Assembly (NCBI RefSeq): GCF_002300165.1
Contig: NZ_MLCE01000033.1
Coordinates: forward strand, 1 to 64,000
From: Streptomyces sp. Tue6028
GTDB lineage: Bacteria; Actinomycetota; Actinomycetes; Streptomycetales; Streptomycetaceae
DNA: 64,000 bases
Direction: 5' to 3'
Of this stretch, positions 8,027-17,208 are shown piece after piece. The first letter of the stretch is position 1. Every line of letters starts with the position of its first letter. The position numbers and the translations under genes were made by a program. The notes under the pieces were generated by a model, which was not told the origin of the DNA, searched no databases, and saw only the letters and a program-made list of their open reading frames with translations.

Positions 8027-10942
8027 CTATTCGAGCAGCTCCGCGTACGAGCCCATGGCGAGTGCGATGTCCGCCTGGGCCCAGAAACGGTGGTACGTGA
8101 AGGAGGGCGCGGCGCCGCCCGCCAGATAGCTCTCGATCTTCGACCAGGCCGGGTCGTTCCTGTAGAAGGACCGGAGCGAGGCGAAGGTCGAGGAAGAGTT
8201 GATCTTGTCGCCGTTCGGCATCGTGCCGCTGAAGCCGCTCGGGACGTACACGCCGTCGTCGAAGCGGTTGTAGTCGGCGCGGGTCTCCGGGACGGCTATG
8301 CCCAGACCGTCCTGGTAGTTGCTCCACATGCCGTCGAGGAGCGCCTTCGCCGTCGTCTTCGCCTGGGTGTTGCCGGACTTGGCGGCGTAGTACGACAGGG
8401 TCTTGGCGTACGCGGCGGCCACCCCGACGTCGTTCGTGTAGTCGGCGACGGTGACGTGAAGTCCGCTGTTGGCGCCGGGACTCGACGCGTTCCAGGTGTC
8501 CGGGGCGCCGGACCACTGGAGGGTGGACGGGATCTGATAGGTGCCGTCCGGGTTGACGGTCGTCTTGGACAGCGCCCAGGAGACCCACTTGTCGAGGATC
8601 GCCTTGGCGCTCGCGTTCCCCGTCTGCTGGTAGTACTCGGCGACCCGCTCCATCGACCACGCCTGGAAGCCGAACCACTGGTTGGACGGCGGGTCGTGGT
8701 ACACCGGCTGCTGGTCGTAGTACATGCCGTAGAAGGTCGGCGTGCCGGCCGGCGGGGTCGCGTAGCGGCCCGCCCAGCTGTTGGTCGCGCCGCCCGCGAT
8801 GGCACCCTCGTCCGACTGGAGCCAGCGGTAGAACTCCAGCTGCCGGCCGAGCGACTTGGCCCAGTCCGCCTGTCCGGTGGCCGACTTGGGCTTCAGGTCG
8901 GCGTTCGAGCTCAGCGCGTAGGCCGCCAGCGGATTCTGGTAGCCGCCGTGCGTGTGGCTGGAGCCGATCCGCCAGGCCCATCCCGCGGAGGTGTCGGTGG
9001 CGCCGCCCCACGCGTAGTACCAGGACAGCAGATAGTGCGACGCGTCCTTGCCGGTGCCGGCCGCGCACGTCGACGGGCCGACGCAGTTGCCGATCTTCTT
9101 GAAGTACTTGTCGTACATGGCGTAGCGCAGATAGTCGCCCATCTTCGCGGCCTTGCCGACGGTGCTGGACACGTCGCCGCCCTTGCCCTGGGCCTTGGCC
9201 CACACGTCGGCCCAGTACGCGGCCTGCACCGCGCGCGCGTCGGCGTCGGGCGCGTCGGTGTACTTCCACTGCTTCGCGTACGAGGAGTCGCCGGTGAACA
9301 GGTCCAGGTGCCCGTTGGTGCCGCCGTACTTGAAGGCGTCACAGGTCGGCTGCGGCACCGTCTCCCACACCGACTCCTGCGCGCCGCGCTGGAAGGTGTT
9401 GATGTAGGAGGGGCCGGTCGCGGTCGGGCCCGCCTCGCACTTGCCGGGCTCGTCGCCGTAGCCGTAGACGTTGTCGACGTCCTGGAGCCAGTGCATGCCG
9501 TACACGTCGTCCGTGCCGTACGCGCTCTTCAGCTCGGAGGCGATCGGGTCCGGTCCCACGGAGACGCCCGTGTCGAGCTTGGCCGGGTACTCGTTCGGGG
9601 TGTCCAGCTCAGGGGCGTACGTCGCCGGTTTCGAGGCGTTGTAGAAGGAGTTCGTCGGCTGGTCGGCGTGCGTGGGGATCATGTACGTCTCCATGGTCTG
9701 CCACGCGGCGTTGAACTTGGACCAGTCGCCGGTGACCTTCCCGTACATGGCCTGCAGCCAGATCAGATAGCTGTACGCCTCCGACGTCGTCTCGTGTCCC
9801 TGGTCCGGCGCCTCGACGATCAGCGTCTCCACCGAGTGATAGGGGATGCCCTCGGGCGAGAAGTAGCCGTTCGCCGGGTCGGTGATCTTGCCGTAGAGGT
9901 CCAGGAACCGTGCGTCGTACGCCTTCGAGGCGGCCAGTTCCGTCACGGTGACCGTGGCCTTGGTGTGGCCGGTCGCCGAGGCGGTGAAGGTGGCGGCGCC
10001 GGTGCCGGAGGCGTCGGCGGTGATCGTCACCTTCTGCGCGGTGTTCCAGTTCGACGGTGTGAAGGTGAGCGAGGAGCCGCCCGTGACCGACAGGCCGGTG
10101 TTGCCGTCCGTCCGGGCCACCGCGACCGTCACGTTCGCCGACGGCTGGGTGGACAGCTTCACGTCGAAGGTGCCCGTCCTGCCCTGCTGGACGCCGAGCT
10201 GGGAGGGCGAGGCCACCACGGCGGGACCCGAGGCGACGGTGATGCCGACCGGCGTGGAGTCGGCGGACGCGCCGAGACTGTCGTACGCCTTCGCGATCAG
10301 CGAATGACTGCCCACGGTCAAGCCATTGGCCGACAGCGTGTACGGCGAGCTCGTGTCGGTGCCGAGCAGCGTGGTGTCGTCGTAGAACTCGACCTTGCTG
10401 ACGGTCGCCCCGTCGGCGGCGGCCGCGGTCGCCGCCAGCGGTACGGCGTCGCCCTGGGAGTAGACGGCTCCCGCGGTGGGACTGGTCAGCACGGTCACCG
10501 GCGGCTGGTGCGCGCCGGCGCAGGTGGTGCCGTTGACCGCGAAGGACGTGGGGGCGGTGTTGGTGCCGCTGTACGTGAACTGGCCGCCGGTGGTGACGGC
10601 GGCCCCGGCGGCGATCGTCCCGTTCCAGTCCGCGTTCTTCACCGTGACCGTTCTGCCGGACTGGGACCAGGCGCCGTTCCAGCCGTTGGTGAGGGTCTGG
10701 TTGCCCGTGTAGGCGTAGCTGAGGGTCCAGCCGGTGATCGCGTCCGTACCGCGGTTGGTGATCGTCAGATCCGCGGTGAATCCGGAGCCCCAGTCATTGG
10801 TCTTGTAGTCGACGCTGCACTGAACTGCCGCTGCGTGTGCGGGAGTTGTACCCGTCGCCAGGGTCGTCAGGGGGAGTGCCAGGGCCGCCACGACAGCGGT
10901 CCACAGACGTCGCGACGTGCGACGTCCCGGTCTGGGGAGCAT
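8027..10942 (-). CDS. Secreted reducing-end exocellulase, GH48 with N-terminal CBM2 and Ig-like modules
   Basis: 971 residues. In order: signal peptide (about 1-38, ending AHA), CBM2 (about 40-142, CSVDYKTNDWGSGF to NGTTCAG), an Ig-like module (about 147-238), a second beta-rich Calx/Ig-like module (about 240-335), then the GH48 catalytic domain to the C terminus. The conserved HETTSEAYSYLIWLQAMYG carries the family's catalytic Glu, and DVYGMHWLQDVDNVYGYG and YHRFWAQADIALAMGSY are typical. GH48 enzymes act processively on crystalline cellulose. ATG start after AAGGAGGAA. A CebR-like box lies 59 nt upstream. Confidence 0.95.
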   Translation of the reverse strand: MLPRPGRRTSRRLWTAVVAALALPLTTLATGTTPAHAAAVQCSVDYKTNDWGSGFTADLTITNRGTDAITGWTLSYAYTGNQTLTNGWNGAWSQSGRTVTVKNADWNGTIAAGAAVTTGGQFTYSGTNTAPTSFAVNGTTCAGAHQPPVTVLTSPTAGAVYSQGDAVPLAATAAAADGATVSKVEFYDDTTLLGTDTSSPYTLSANGLTVGSHSLIAKAYDSLGASADSTPVGITVASGPAVVASPSQLGVQQGRTGTFDVKLSTQPSANVTVAVARTDGNTGLSVTGGSSLTFTPSNWNTAQKVTITADASGTGAATFTASATGHTKATVTVTELAASKAYDARFLDLYGKITDPANGYFSPEGIPYHSVETLIVEAPDQGHETTSEAYSYLIWLQAMYGKVTGDWSKFNAAWQTMETYMIPTHADQPTNSFYNASKPATYAPELDTPNEYPAKLDTGVSVGPDPIASELKSAYGTDDVYGMHWLQDVDNVYGYGDEPGKCEAGPTATGPSYINTFQRGAQESVWETVPQPTCDAFKYGGTNGHLDLFTGDSSYAKQWKYTDAPDADARAVQAAYWADVWAKAQGKGGDVSSTVGKAAKMGDYLRYAMYDKYFKKIGNCVGPSTCAAGTGKDASHYLLSWYYAWGGATDTSAGWAWRIGSSHTHGGYQNPLAAYALSSNADLKPKSATGQADWAKSLGRQLEFYRWLQSDEGAIAGGATNSWAGRYATPPAGTPTFYGMYYDQQPVYHDPPSNQWFGFQAWSMERVAEYYQQTGNASAKAILDKWVSWALSKTTVNPDGTYQIPSTLQWSGAPDTWNASSPGANSGLHVTVADYTNDVGVAAAYAKTLSYYAAKSGNTQAKTTAKALLDGMWSNYQDGLGIAVPETRADYNRFDDGVYVPSGFSGTMPNGDKINSSSTFASLRSFYRNDPAWSKIESYLAGGAAPSFTYHRFWAQADIALAMGSYAELLE

Positions 10943-11000
10943 GTGCTGGTTCCTCCTTGCGGCTCGGAGAATGGGGGAGGAGCAACAAGCCTTGAACCAG

Positions 11001-11014
11001 TGGGAGCGCTCCCA
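11001..11014. promoter_or_regulatory. CebR-type operator upstream of GH48 (perfect)
   Basis: TGGGAGCGCTCCCA is the 14-bp palindrome established for CebR, the LacI-family cellobiose-responsive repressor of Streptomyces. It lies 59 nt upstream of the GH48 start in the divergent intergenic region. Confidence 0.9.
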
Positions 11015-11132
11015 TAGTGGAGAGCGGGCTGTGAGCGGTCAAGGTGCTCGGTGAGTCGAAATGATTCGATTGATCAACAACGCGACACCTCTGTCCTTCG
11101 CGGACACTTGGCGCTAACTTCAACCGCACCAG

Positions 11133-11146
11133 TGGGAGCGATTCCA
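11133..11146. promoter_or_regulatory. CebR-type operator upstream of GH5 (imperfect)
   Basis: TGGGAGCGATTCCA differs from the perfect palindrome at two positions. It is flanked by the same ACCAG as the 11001 site and lies 49 nt upstream of the GH5 start codon. Confidence 0.8.
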
Positions 11147-11194
11147 TCAGTCGACGCGTCCGTCACGACGCGCCCGAGCTGCAAGGAGTCGCTC

Positions 11195-12673
11195 ATGCGA
11201 CACCCCCCGCGTTCAGGACTTTTACTCGTCGGCGCCGCCGTCGCCCTCGTGGGCACGGCGATCGCGCCGACGGTCACGGCCTCGGGAGCCACTCCCGCGT
11301 GCACGGTGGAGTACTCCGTCACCAACCAGTGGGACGCCGGTTTCCAGGGCGCCGTGAAAATCACCAACAACATGGCCTCGGTGAGCAGTTGGAGCCTCAC
11401 CTTCGACTTCGCCCAGGGCCAGAAGGTCACCCAGGGCTGGAACGCCAAGTGGTCCCAGTCCGGCACGTCGGTGACGGCGGCCAACGAGAACTGGAACGGC
11501 TCGCTGGCCTCCGGCGCGAGCGTCAGCGCCGGCTTCCTGGCCTCGTGGTCCGGGAGCAACACGGCACCGACCGGATTCAAGCTCAACGGCACGGCGTGCA
11601 ACGTGGACGGCGAGCCGACCCCCACCGACCCACCGCCCACCGATCCGCCCCCCACCGGCGAGGCGCCGAAGCTCCACGTGTCCGGGAACAAGCTCGTGGA
11701 CGCCGGCGGCGCCACCCGCCGGATGCTCGGAGTCAACCGCTCCGGCGGCGAGTTCATGTGCGTCCAGGGCTACGGCATCTTCGACGGGCCGGTCGACGAC
11801 GCCGCCGTCAAGGCGATCGCCGACTGGAAGGCCAACACGGTCCGCATCCCGCTGAACGAGGAGTGCTGGCTCGGCCTGTCCAACATCAAACCCGAGTACG
11901 GCGGTGCCAACTACATCGCCGCCGTCAAGGACCTGGTGGCCAAGGTCGAGGCGCACGGCATGACCCCGCTCGTCGAACTGCACTGGAGCTACGGCCAGTA
12001 CACCGGCAACTCCGCCGGCTGTTCCGACGTGCACGCCACCTGCCAGAAGCCGATGCCGGACGCGCAGTACACCCCGTCGTTCTGGTCCTCGGTCGCCGGC
12101 ACCTTCAAGGACGACCCGGCCGTCGCGTTCGACCTGTTCAACGAGCCCTACCCGGACCGCGCGACGTCCACGACCACCCAGGCGTGGACCTGCTGGCGGG
12201 ACGGCGGCACCTGCCCCGGCATCTCCTACGAGGTCGCCGGGATGCAGGACCTGGTCGACGCCGTCCGCGGCACCGGCGCCAAGAACCTCATCCTGGCCGG
12301 CGGTCTCGCGTACTCCAACGACCTCAGTCAGTGGCTCACGTACAAGCCGTCCGATCCCACCGGCAATCTGGTCGCCGCCTACCACGTCTACAACTTCAAC
12401 ACCTGTGCGAGCGAGAGCTGCTGGAACTCGACGCTCGCCCCGGTGGCGGCCCAGGTCCCGCTCGTGGCCGGGGAGATCGGCGAGAACACCTGCTCCCACG
12501 GCTTCGTCGACACCGTCATGAAGTGGTTCGACGACCGGAACCTCTCCTACCTCGGCTGGACCTGGAACACCTGGGACTGCTCCTCGGGCCCTTCCCTGAT
12601 CTCCGACTACGACGGAACCCCCACCTCGTACGGCATCGGGCTGCGCGACCACCTGCGCGCCCTCAACGGATGA
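11195..12673 (+). CDS. Secreted endoglucanase, GH5 with N-terminal CBM2
   Basis: 492 residues. Signal peptide (about 1-32), CBM2 (about 35-136, CTVEYSVTNQWDAGF to LNGTACNV), a short Pro/Thr linker (PTPTDPPPTDPPPT) and a GH5 TIM barrel. The acid/base Glu is in VAFDLFNEPYPD and the nucleophile Glu in PLVAGEIGENTC. The start is ATG 11195 because AAGGAG lies 9 nt upstream and the signal peptide begins there; the frame is open further 5' through the operator. Controlled by the 11133 CebR-like box and probably cotranscribed with GH6. Confidence 0.94.
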   Translation: MRHPPRSGLLLVGAAVALVGTAIAPTVTASGATPACTVEYSVTNQWDAGFQGAVKITNNMASVSSWSLTFDFAQGQKVTQGWNAKWSQSGTSVTAANENWNGSLASGASVSAGFLASWSGSNTAPTGFKLNGTACNVDGEPTPTDPPPTDPPPTGEAPKLHVSGNKLVDAGGATRRMLGVNRSGGEFMCVQGYGIFDGPVDDAAVKAIADWKANTVRIPLNEECWLGLSNIKPEYGGANYIAAVKDLVAKVEAHGMTPLVELHWSYGQYTGNSAGCSDVHATCQKPMPDAQYTPSFWSSVAGTFKDDPAVAFDLFNEPYPDRATSTTTQAWTCWRDGGTCPGISYEVAGMQDLVDAVRGTGAKNLILAGGLAYSNDLSQWLTYKPSDPTGNLVAAYHVYNFNTCASESCWNSTLAPVAAQVPLVAGEIGENTCSHGFVDTVMKWFDDRNLSYLGWTWNTWDCSSGPSLISDYDGTPTSYGIGLRDHLRALNG

Positions 12674-12707
12674 GACACACACGTCAACGGATAGGACACC
12701 CGCACTC

Positions 12708-14423
12708 ATGAGTCGCACCAGAACAGCGTTACTGGCGAGCCTGGTCCTCCTCGGCGGCGCGACCACGACCGGCACCGCCGCCGCCGTCGTCGCCCCCGAA
12801 CCCGGCATCGCCGCCGTCCCCTGCACCGTGGACTACAAGGTGCAGAACCAGTGGGACACCGGCTTCACCACCGCCGTCACCGTCACCAACAACTCGGCCG
12901 CCAAGTCGTCCTGGTCGGTGAAGTGGTCGTACGCCGGCAACCAGAAGGTGACCTCCGGCTGGAACGCCAGGATCACCCAGAGCGGCACGGCCGTCACCGC
13001 CGCCAACGAGAGCTACAACGGCACCCTGGCGAGCGGCGGTTCGGTCAGCTTCGGCTTCAACGCCTCCTACAGCGGCACCAACGCCCTGCCGACCAGCTTC
13101 ACGCTCGACGGCGTGACCTGCAACGTCGACGACGGGGGCGGCGGCGACCCCGACCCCGGTCCGGACCCCTCCGGCAGGGTCGACAACCCCTACGCCGGCG
13201 CCAAGGTGTACGTGAACCCCGAGTGGTCCGCGAAGGCCGCGGCCGAACCCGGCGGCAGCCGGATCTCCAACCAGCCCACGGGAGTCTGGCTCGACCGGAT
13301 CGCCGCCATCAACGGCGCGGGCGGCAGCATGGGTCTGCGCGCCCACCTCGACGCGGCGCTCGCCCAGAAGGGCAGCAACGAAGAGGTCGTCCAGCTCGTC
13401 GTCTACGACCTGCCCGGACGTGACTGCGCGGCCCTCGCGTCCAACGGCGAACTCGGCCCGACGGAGATCGACAAGTACAAGACGCAGTTCATCGACCCGA
13501 TCGCGGCGATCCTCTCCGACAGCAAGTACGCCTCGCTGCGCATCGTCACCACCATCGAGATCGACTCGCTGCCCAACCTCGTCACCAACACCGGCAGCCG
13601 CGCCACCGCCACCCCGCAGTGCGACACCATGCAGGCCAACGGCAACTACGTGAAGGGCGTCGGCTACGCCCTGGCCAAGCTCGGCGCGATCCCCAACGTC
13701 TACAACTACATCGACGCCGGACACCACGGCTGGCTCGGCTGGGACGACAACTTCGGCCCGTCCGCCACCCTGTTCAAGCAGGCGGCGACCAGTGAGGGCG
13801 CGACCGTCGACGACGTGCACGGCTTCATCACCAACACCGCCAACTACAGTGCGCTCAAGGAGAACAACTTCACCGTCAACGACTCGGTGAACGGCACCAC
13901 GGTGCGCCAGTCCAAGTGGGTCGACTGGAACCGGTACGTCGACGAGCTGTCCTACGCGCAGGCCTTCCGCAACCAGCTCGTCTCGGTCGGCTTCAACTCC
14001 GGCATCGGCATGCTGATCGACACCTCCAGGAACGGCTGGGGCGGCAGCGCACGGCCCACCGGTCCCGGCGCGACGACCAGCGTGGACACCTACGTCGACG
14101 GCGGACGCTACGACCGCCGCATCCACATCGGCAACTGGTGCAACCAGTCCGGTGCCGGCCTCGGCGAGCGTCCGCAGGCCGCCCCGGCGACGGGCATCGA
14201 CGCGTACGTGTGGATGAAGCCCCCGGGTGAGTCCGACGGCTCCAGCTCGGCGATCTCGAACGACGAGGGCAAGGGCTTCGACCGCATGTGCGACCCGACG
14301 TACACGGGCAACGCCCGCAACGGGAACAACCTGTCCGGCGCCCTGCCGAACGCCCCGTTGTCCGGGCACTGGTTCTCCGCGCAGTTCCAGCAACTGATGG
14401 CGAACGCCTACCCGGCGCTGTAG
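12708..14423 (+). CDS. Secreted cellobiohydrolase, GH6 with N-terminal CBM2
   Basis: 571 residues. Signal peptide (about 1-33), CBM2 (about 36-135), a Gly/Asp/Pro linker, then a GH6 catalytic domain. Characteristic segments are VVYDLPGRDCAALASNGEL (catalytic Asp loop), TIEIDSLPNLVTN, YNYIDAGHHGWLGWDDNF and HIGNWCNQSGAG...YVWMKPPGESDGSS. These match non-reducing-end exocellulases such as CbhA/E3 types. Only 34 bp separate it from GH5 with no terminator, so the two form an operon. Together with GH48 and GH5 this gives an exo/exo/endo set for crystalline cellulose. Confidence 0.94.
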   Translation: MSRTRTALLASLVLLGGATTTGTAAAVVAPEPGIAAVPCTVDYKVQNQWDTGFTTAVTVTNNSAAKSSWSVKWSYAGNQKVTSGWNARITQSGTAVTAANESYNGTLASGGSVSFGFNASYSGTNALPTSFTLDGVTCNVDDGGGGDPDPGPDPSGRVDNPYAGAKVYVNPEWSAKAAAEPGGSRISNQPTGVWLDRIAAINGAGGSMGLRAHLDAALAQKGSNEEVVQLVVYDLPGRDCAALASNGELGPTEIDKYKTQFIDPIAAILSDSKYASLRIVTTIEIDSLPNLVTNTGSRATATPQCDTMQANGNYVKGVGYALAKLGAIPNVYNYIDAGHHGWLGWDDNFGPSATLFKQAATSEGATVDDVHGFITNTANYSALKENNFTVNDSVNGTTVRQSKWVDWNRYVDELSYAQAFRNQLVSVGFNSGIGMLIDTSRNGWGGSARPTGPGATTSVDTYVDGGRYDRRIHIGNWCNQSGAGLGERPQAAPATGIDAYVWMKPPGESDGSSSAISNDEGKGFDRMCDPTYTGNARNGNNLSGALPNAPLSGHWFSAQFQQLMANAYPAL

Positions 14424-16990
14424 TCCCGGCGAGCGGATGATCCGCCGGGGCCGGGTCGCAACGGCCGGGCCCCGGTGGATCGCGCACCCACCGCGGCGGT
14501 CCTCCGTGACGCGGCGCCGCACCGCGCTGCCACCCATGGGGCCGCCCCGGACGGACGGAGGACGGGCGTACCGGGATTTTGCCGTTCGAGCAATACGGCT
14601 GGCCGTTTCCGGGAGCGCCGGCGCACGCTGTCGGCATGCCGAACGAGAGGCCCGCGACCATGCCACAGCACCACGACCACATCTCGCACGACCACACCTC
14701 GCACGGGCACGCCCCGCACGACCACACCCATGTGGACTTCGCCGACATGCTTCCGCTGCTGGTGCAGGAGGCCGAGCTGTACGCCCCGGCCTACGTCGAG
14801 GCCGCGGCCTGGCTGCGGGAAGTACGCCCCGGAGCGGAACTGGTCGTGGACGCGGGCAGCGGCCCCGGCGTCATCTCCTGCCTCCTCGCCGACGCCTTCC
14901 CGGCGGCGCGCGTGGTCGCCGTGGACGTCGCCGGATCCCTGCTGGCGGAGGCCCGCGTCCGCGCCGAGCGGCTCGGTGTCGCCGACCGGTTCAGCACGGT
15001 CGAGGCCGAACTCGCCGACGGGCTCGGCTTCCTGGACTACCCGGCCGACCTGGTGTGGGCCAGCAGGTCGCTGCACCACGTGGGCGACCAGCGCGCCGCT
15101 CTCGCCGGGTTCGCGGAAGGTCTCGCGCCCGGCGGCGTGCTCGCCCTCCTCGAAGGCGGCCTGCCCAGCCGGTTCCTGCCGCGCGACTTCGGCATCGGCC
15201 GACCCGGTCTCCAGGCCCGGGTCGACGCGGCGCAGGAGGAGTGGTTCGCGAGGATGCGGGCCGACCTGCCCGGCGCGGTGACCGAGCCGGAGGACTGGCC
15301 CGCGCTGCTGACCGCCGCCGGGCTGCGCCACACGGCGACCCGCACGTTCCTCCTCGACCTGCCCGCCCCGCTCTCCGACGAGGCCCGCGCCTTCGTCGTC
15401 AGCTCCCTCACCCGGCGCCGCGAGGGCCTGGCCGAGGCCCTGGACGCCGACGACGTCGCCACCCTCGACCGGCTGGTCGACCCGGACGACAAGGCGAGCG
15501 TGCACCACCGCCCCGACGCGTTCCTGCTGACGGCGATGACCGTTCACGTCGGTGTGAAGCCCGCGTGACCGCGGGACTCGGCACCGGCCGGGGCGGGCGA
15601 ACACCGTGATCCGCGCGCCCCGCACCCGCCGTGTGCCGCACTCCACGAAGTGCGCCGCGAGGGTCCGCCGCTTGACGGCCTCGCCCGGGGTCGCGTCGAG
15701 CGGCTGACCCGCGGGGTCGCGGACGGCCACGATGCTGGGAGTCGCCAGCATGCGTGCCTGGATCACCTCCGCAGGCACCTCCGTGCCGTACAAGGTGTGC
15801 GAGGCGACCGGTCCCCGGTCCAGGGCCAGGTCGCGCAGCCCGCGCACCGAGCCGGGATCCGGCAGGGACCACACCCGGCGCCGGGCCGGCATGAACAGCA
15901 CACCGCCGCCGCCCGTCCTGGCCTGTGCGAGGGCGCGGGCGACGGCGGTGACGTCGTCGGTGCGGCTCTGCGGTGTGCGCAGGTGCAGGCTCGCGGGAAG
16001 CAGCGCGAGCAGGGCGGCGCCCGCGCAGGTCGCCGCCACCACGCGGGTCCGCCGGGCCCGCACGAGCCGGTCCAGGGCCGCACCGGCCAGGAGAGCGGTG
16101 CCGGCCTGGCAGTAGAGCACGTACCGGTCCACGTACAGGGGTTCGGCCAGGGACACCAGCAGCAGGAGCAGGGCGGGCAGCACGAGGAGGGACAGCGCGA
16201 ACACGGGCAGCCGGGCGCGGTGCGCGCCGCCGCGCCCGAGCGCTCGCGCACAGGCCAGGGCCAGGGCGCCCGTCCCCGCGAAGCCGGCGATCGCCCCGGC
16301 CCCCGGCCGTCCGATCCAGGCCACCTGCGCCGACTGTCCCGCGCTGAGCACGGCGAGCGGCGCCACCGCGGCCAGCACCGCGGTGCCCGTCACGGCCCAG
16401 CCGCGGCGGACCGCGCGAGGCACCACCGGGGCGTGTCCCACCAGCGCCAGCACGGCGAACTCGTGCAGCAGACACGCCGTCAGCAGCACCGCGCCGTAGC
16501 CCGCCCAGGCCCGGCGGCCCGGCCGCTCCACGGCCCGCACCAGCAGAACGGTCGCCCAGACGACCAGGGCGCACACCAGGGCGTAGGACCGCCCCTCCTG
16601 CGCGTACCGCTGGACCTGCGGGAGCAGGGCGAACACGGTTCCCGACAGCAGGCCCGCGCCCGGCCCGGCCAGGCGCCGTCCGAGCGCGGCGACCGCGCCG
16701 GTCGCCACCGCTGTGGCGAGGACCGAGGGAAGCCGCAGCACCAGCAGCGGGTCCAGTCCGCCGCACACCGCGAACAGCGCGTGCATCACCAGGTAGTACA
16801 GGCCGTGCACGGCGTCGGCACCGGCGAGCGTCGCCCACAGGTCCGGCAGGTCGCGCCGCGCCATGTCGTACGTGACCGCCTCGTCGCGCCACAGGGTGCC
16901 GCCCCGCCGGATACCCCACAGCCCGAGGGTGAGGGACACGACGGCGGGAGCGAGCACCGGGAGGGGTGCGCGGGGCGCGGCTGCCGTCAA
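14408..16990 (-). CDS. GT-C family (GT39/ArnT-like) membrane glycosyltransferase; frame lacks a stop near the expected end
   Basis: The first about 465 residues form a multi-spanning membrane protein with about ten hydrophobic segments. An early first-loop acidic motif GGTLWRDEAVTYDMA (30-44, D36 E37), LLPQVQRYAQEGRSYAL and SLAEPLYVDRYVLYCQAG are typical of actinobacterial dolichol-phosphate-mannose-type glycosyltransferases. Homology-like sequence ends near residue 475 (about 15,570). No in-frame stop occurs until 14408, so the remaining about 385 residues are the antisense of the methyltransferase at 14660-15568. Either the tail is real, or a frameshift removed the stop (a TGA lies one frame away near 15,547). 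Start is a TTG; GTG 35 nt downstream is an alternative. Confidence 0.6.
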   Translation of the reverse strand: MTAAAPRAPLPVLAPAVVSLTLGLWGIRRGGTLWRDEAVTYDMARRDLPDLWATLAGADAVHGLYYLVMHALFAVCGGLDPLLVLRLPSVLATAVATGAVAALGRRLAGPGAGLLSGTVFALLPQVQRYAQEGRSYALVCALVVWATVLLVRAVERPGRRAWAGYGAVLLTACLLHEFAVLALVGHAPVVPRAVRRGWAVTGTAVLAAVAPLAVLSAGQSAQVAWIGRPGAGAIAGFAGTGALALACARALGRGGAHRARLPVFALSLLVLPALLLLLVSLAEPLYVDRYVLYCQAGTALLAGAALDRLVRARRTRVVAATCAGAALLALLPASLHLRTPQSRTDDVTAVARALAQARTGGGGVLFMPARRRVWSLPDPGSVRGLRDLALDRGPVASHTLYGTEVPAEVIQARMLATPSIVAVRDPAGQPLDATPGEAVKRRTLAAHFVECGTRRVRGARITVFARPGRCRVPRSRGLHTDVNGHRRQQERVGAVVHARLVVRVDQPVEGGDVVGVQGLGQALAAPGEGADDEGAGLVGERGGQVEEERAGRRVAQPGGGQQRGPVLRLGHRAGQVGPHPREPLLLRRVDPGLETGSADAEVARQEPAGQAAFEEGEHAAGRETFREPGESGALVAHVVQRPAGPHQVGRVVQEAEPVGEFGLDRAEPVGDTEPLGADAGLRQQGSGDVHGDHARRREGVGEEAGDDAGAAARVHDQFRSGAYFPQPGRGLDVGRGVQLGLLHQQRKHVGEVHMGVVVRGVPVRGVVVRDVVVVLWHGRGPLVRHADSVRRRSRKRPAVLLERQNPGTPVLRPSGAAPWVAARCGAASRRTAAVGARSTGARPLRPGPGGSSARRDYSAG
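14425..14455 (+). terminator. Hairpin after the GH5-GH6 operon
   Basis: Outer arms CCCGGC/GCCGGG and inner arms GCGG/CCGC around an ATGAT loop begin one base after the GH6 stop codon. The stem is interrupted, so this is a moderate call. Confidence 0.45.
14660..15568 (+). CDS. Class I SAM-dependent methyltransferase with His-rich N terminus
   Basis: 302 residues. The first about 31 residues hold ten histidines in HD/HxH patterns (MPQHHDHISHDHTSHGHAPH then DHTH), suggesting metal binding or a flexible tail. The core follows with ELVVDAGSGPGVISCLLA (motif I), VVAVDVAGS, and VWASRSLHHVGDQRAALAGF in the Methyltransf_25/31 pattern. ATG 14660 is preferred because GAGAGG sits 9 nt upstream; ATG 14636 is an alternative adding eight residues. 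The substrate is unknown. Confidence 0.85.
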   Translation: MPQHHDHISHDHTSHGHAPHDHTHVDFADMLPLLVQEAELYAPAYVEAAAWLREVRPGAELVVDAGSGPGVISCLLADAFPAARVVAVDVAGSLLAEARVRAERLGVADRFSTVEAELADGLGFLDYPADLVWASRSLHHVGDQRAALAGFAEGLAPGGVLALLEGGLPSRFLPRDFGIGRPGLQARVDAAQEEWFARMRADLPGAVTEPEDWPALLTAAGLRHTATRTFLLDLPAPLSDEARAFVVSSLTRRREGLAEALDADDVATLDRLVDPDDKASVHHRPDAFLLTAMTVHVGVKPA

Positions 16991-17208
16991 CCGTTCGAGG
17001 GCGTGCGGCGGTCTGGAAGTGTGTGTGGTGGCGATGACCGGCTCCGGTGCGTGGCGGAACCTCGCGGCCCCCGCTGACGGGGCCCGAGGGCGTACACCGC
17101 CGAGTCCAGACGCCGGACCATTGATGGGCAGCCCCGTCGCGCGGGACCTATCAATCCAGGTGGGAGCGTCGGGGCGGCCCGGGCCGCCCCGGACGGGGGG
17201 AGGAACGG

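Noticed and set aside
17161..17175. GTGGGAGCGTCGGGGC as a third CebR box before the nSTAND gene
   Set aside because: Only the left half matches; the right half lacks the TCCCA complement, so the palindrome is absent.
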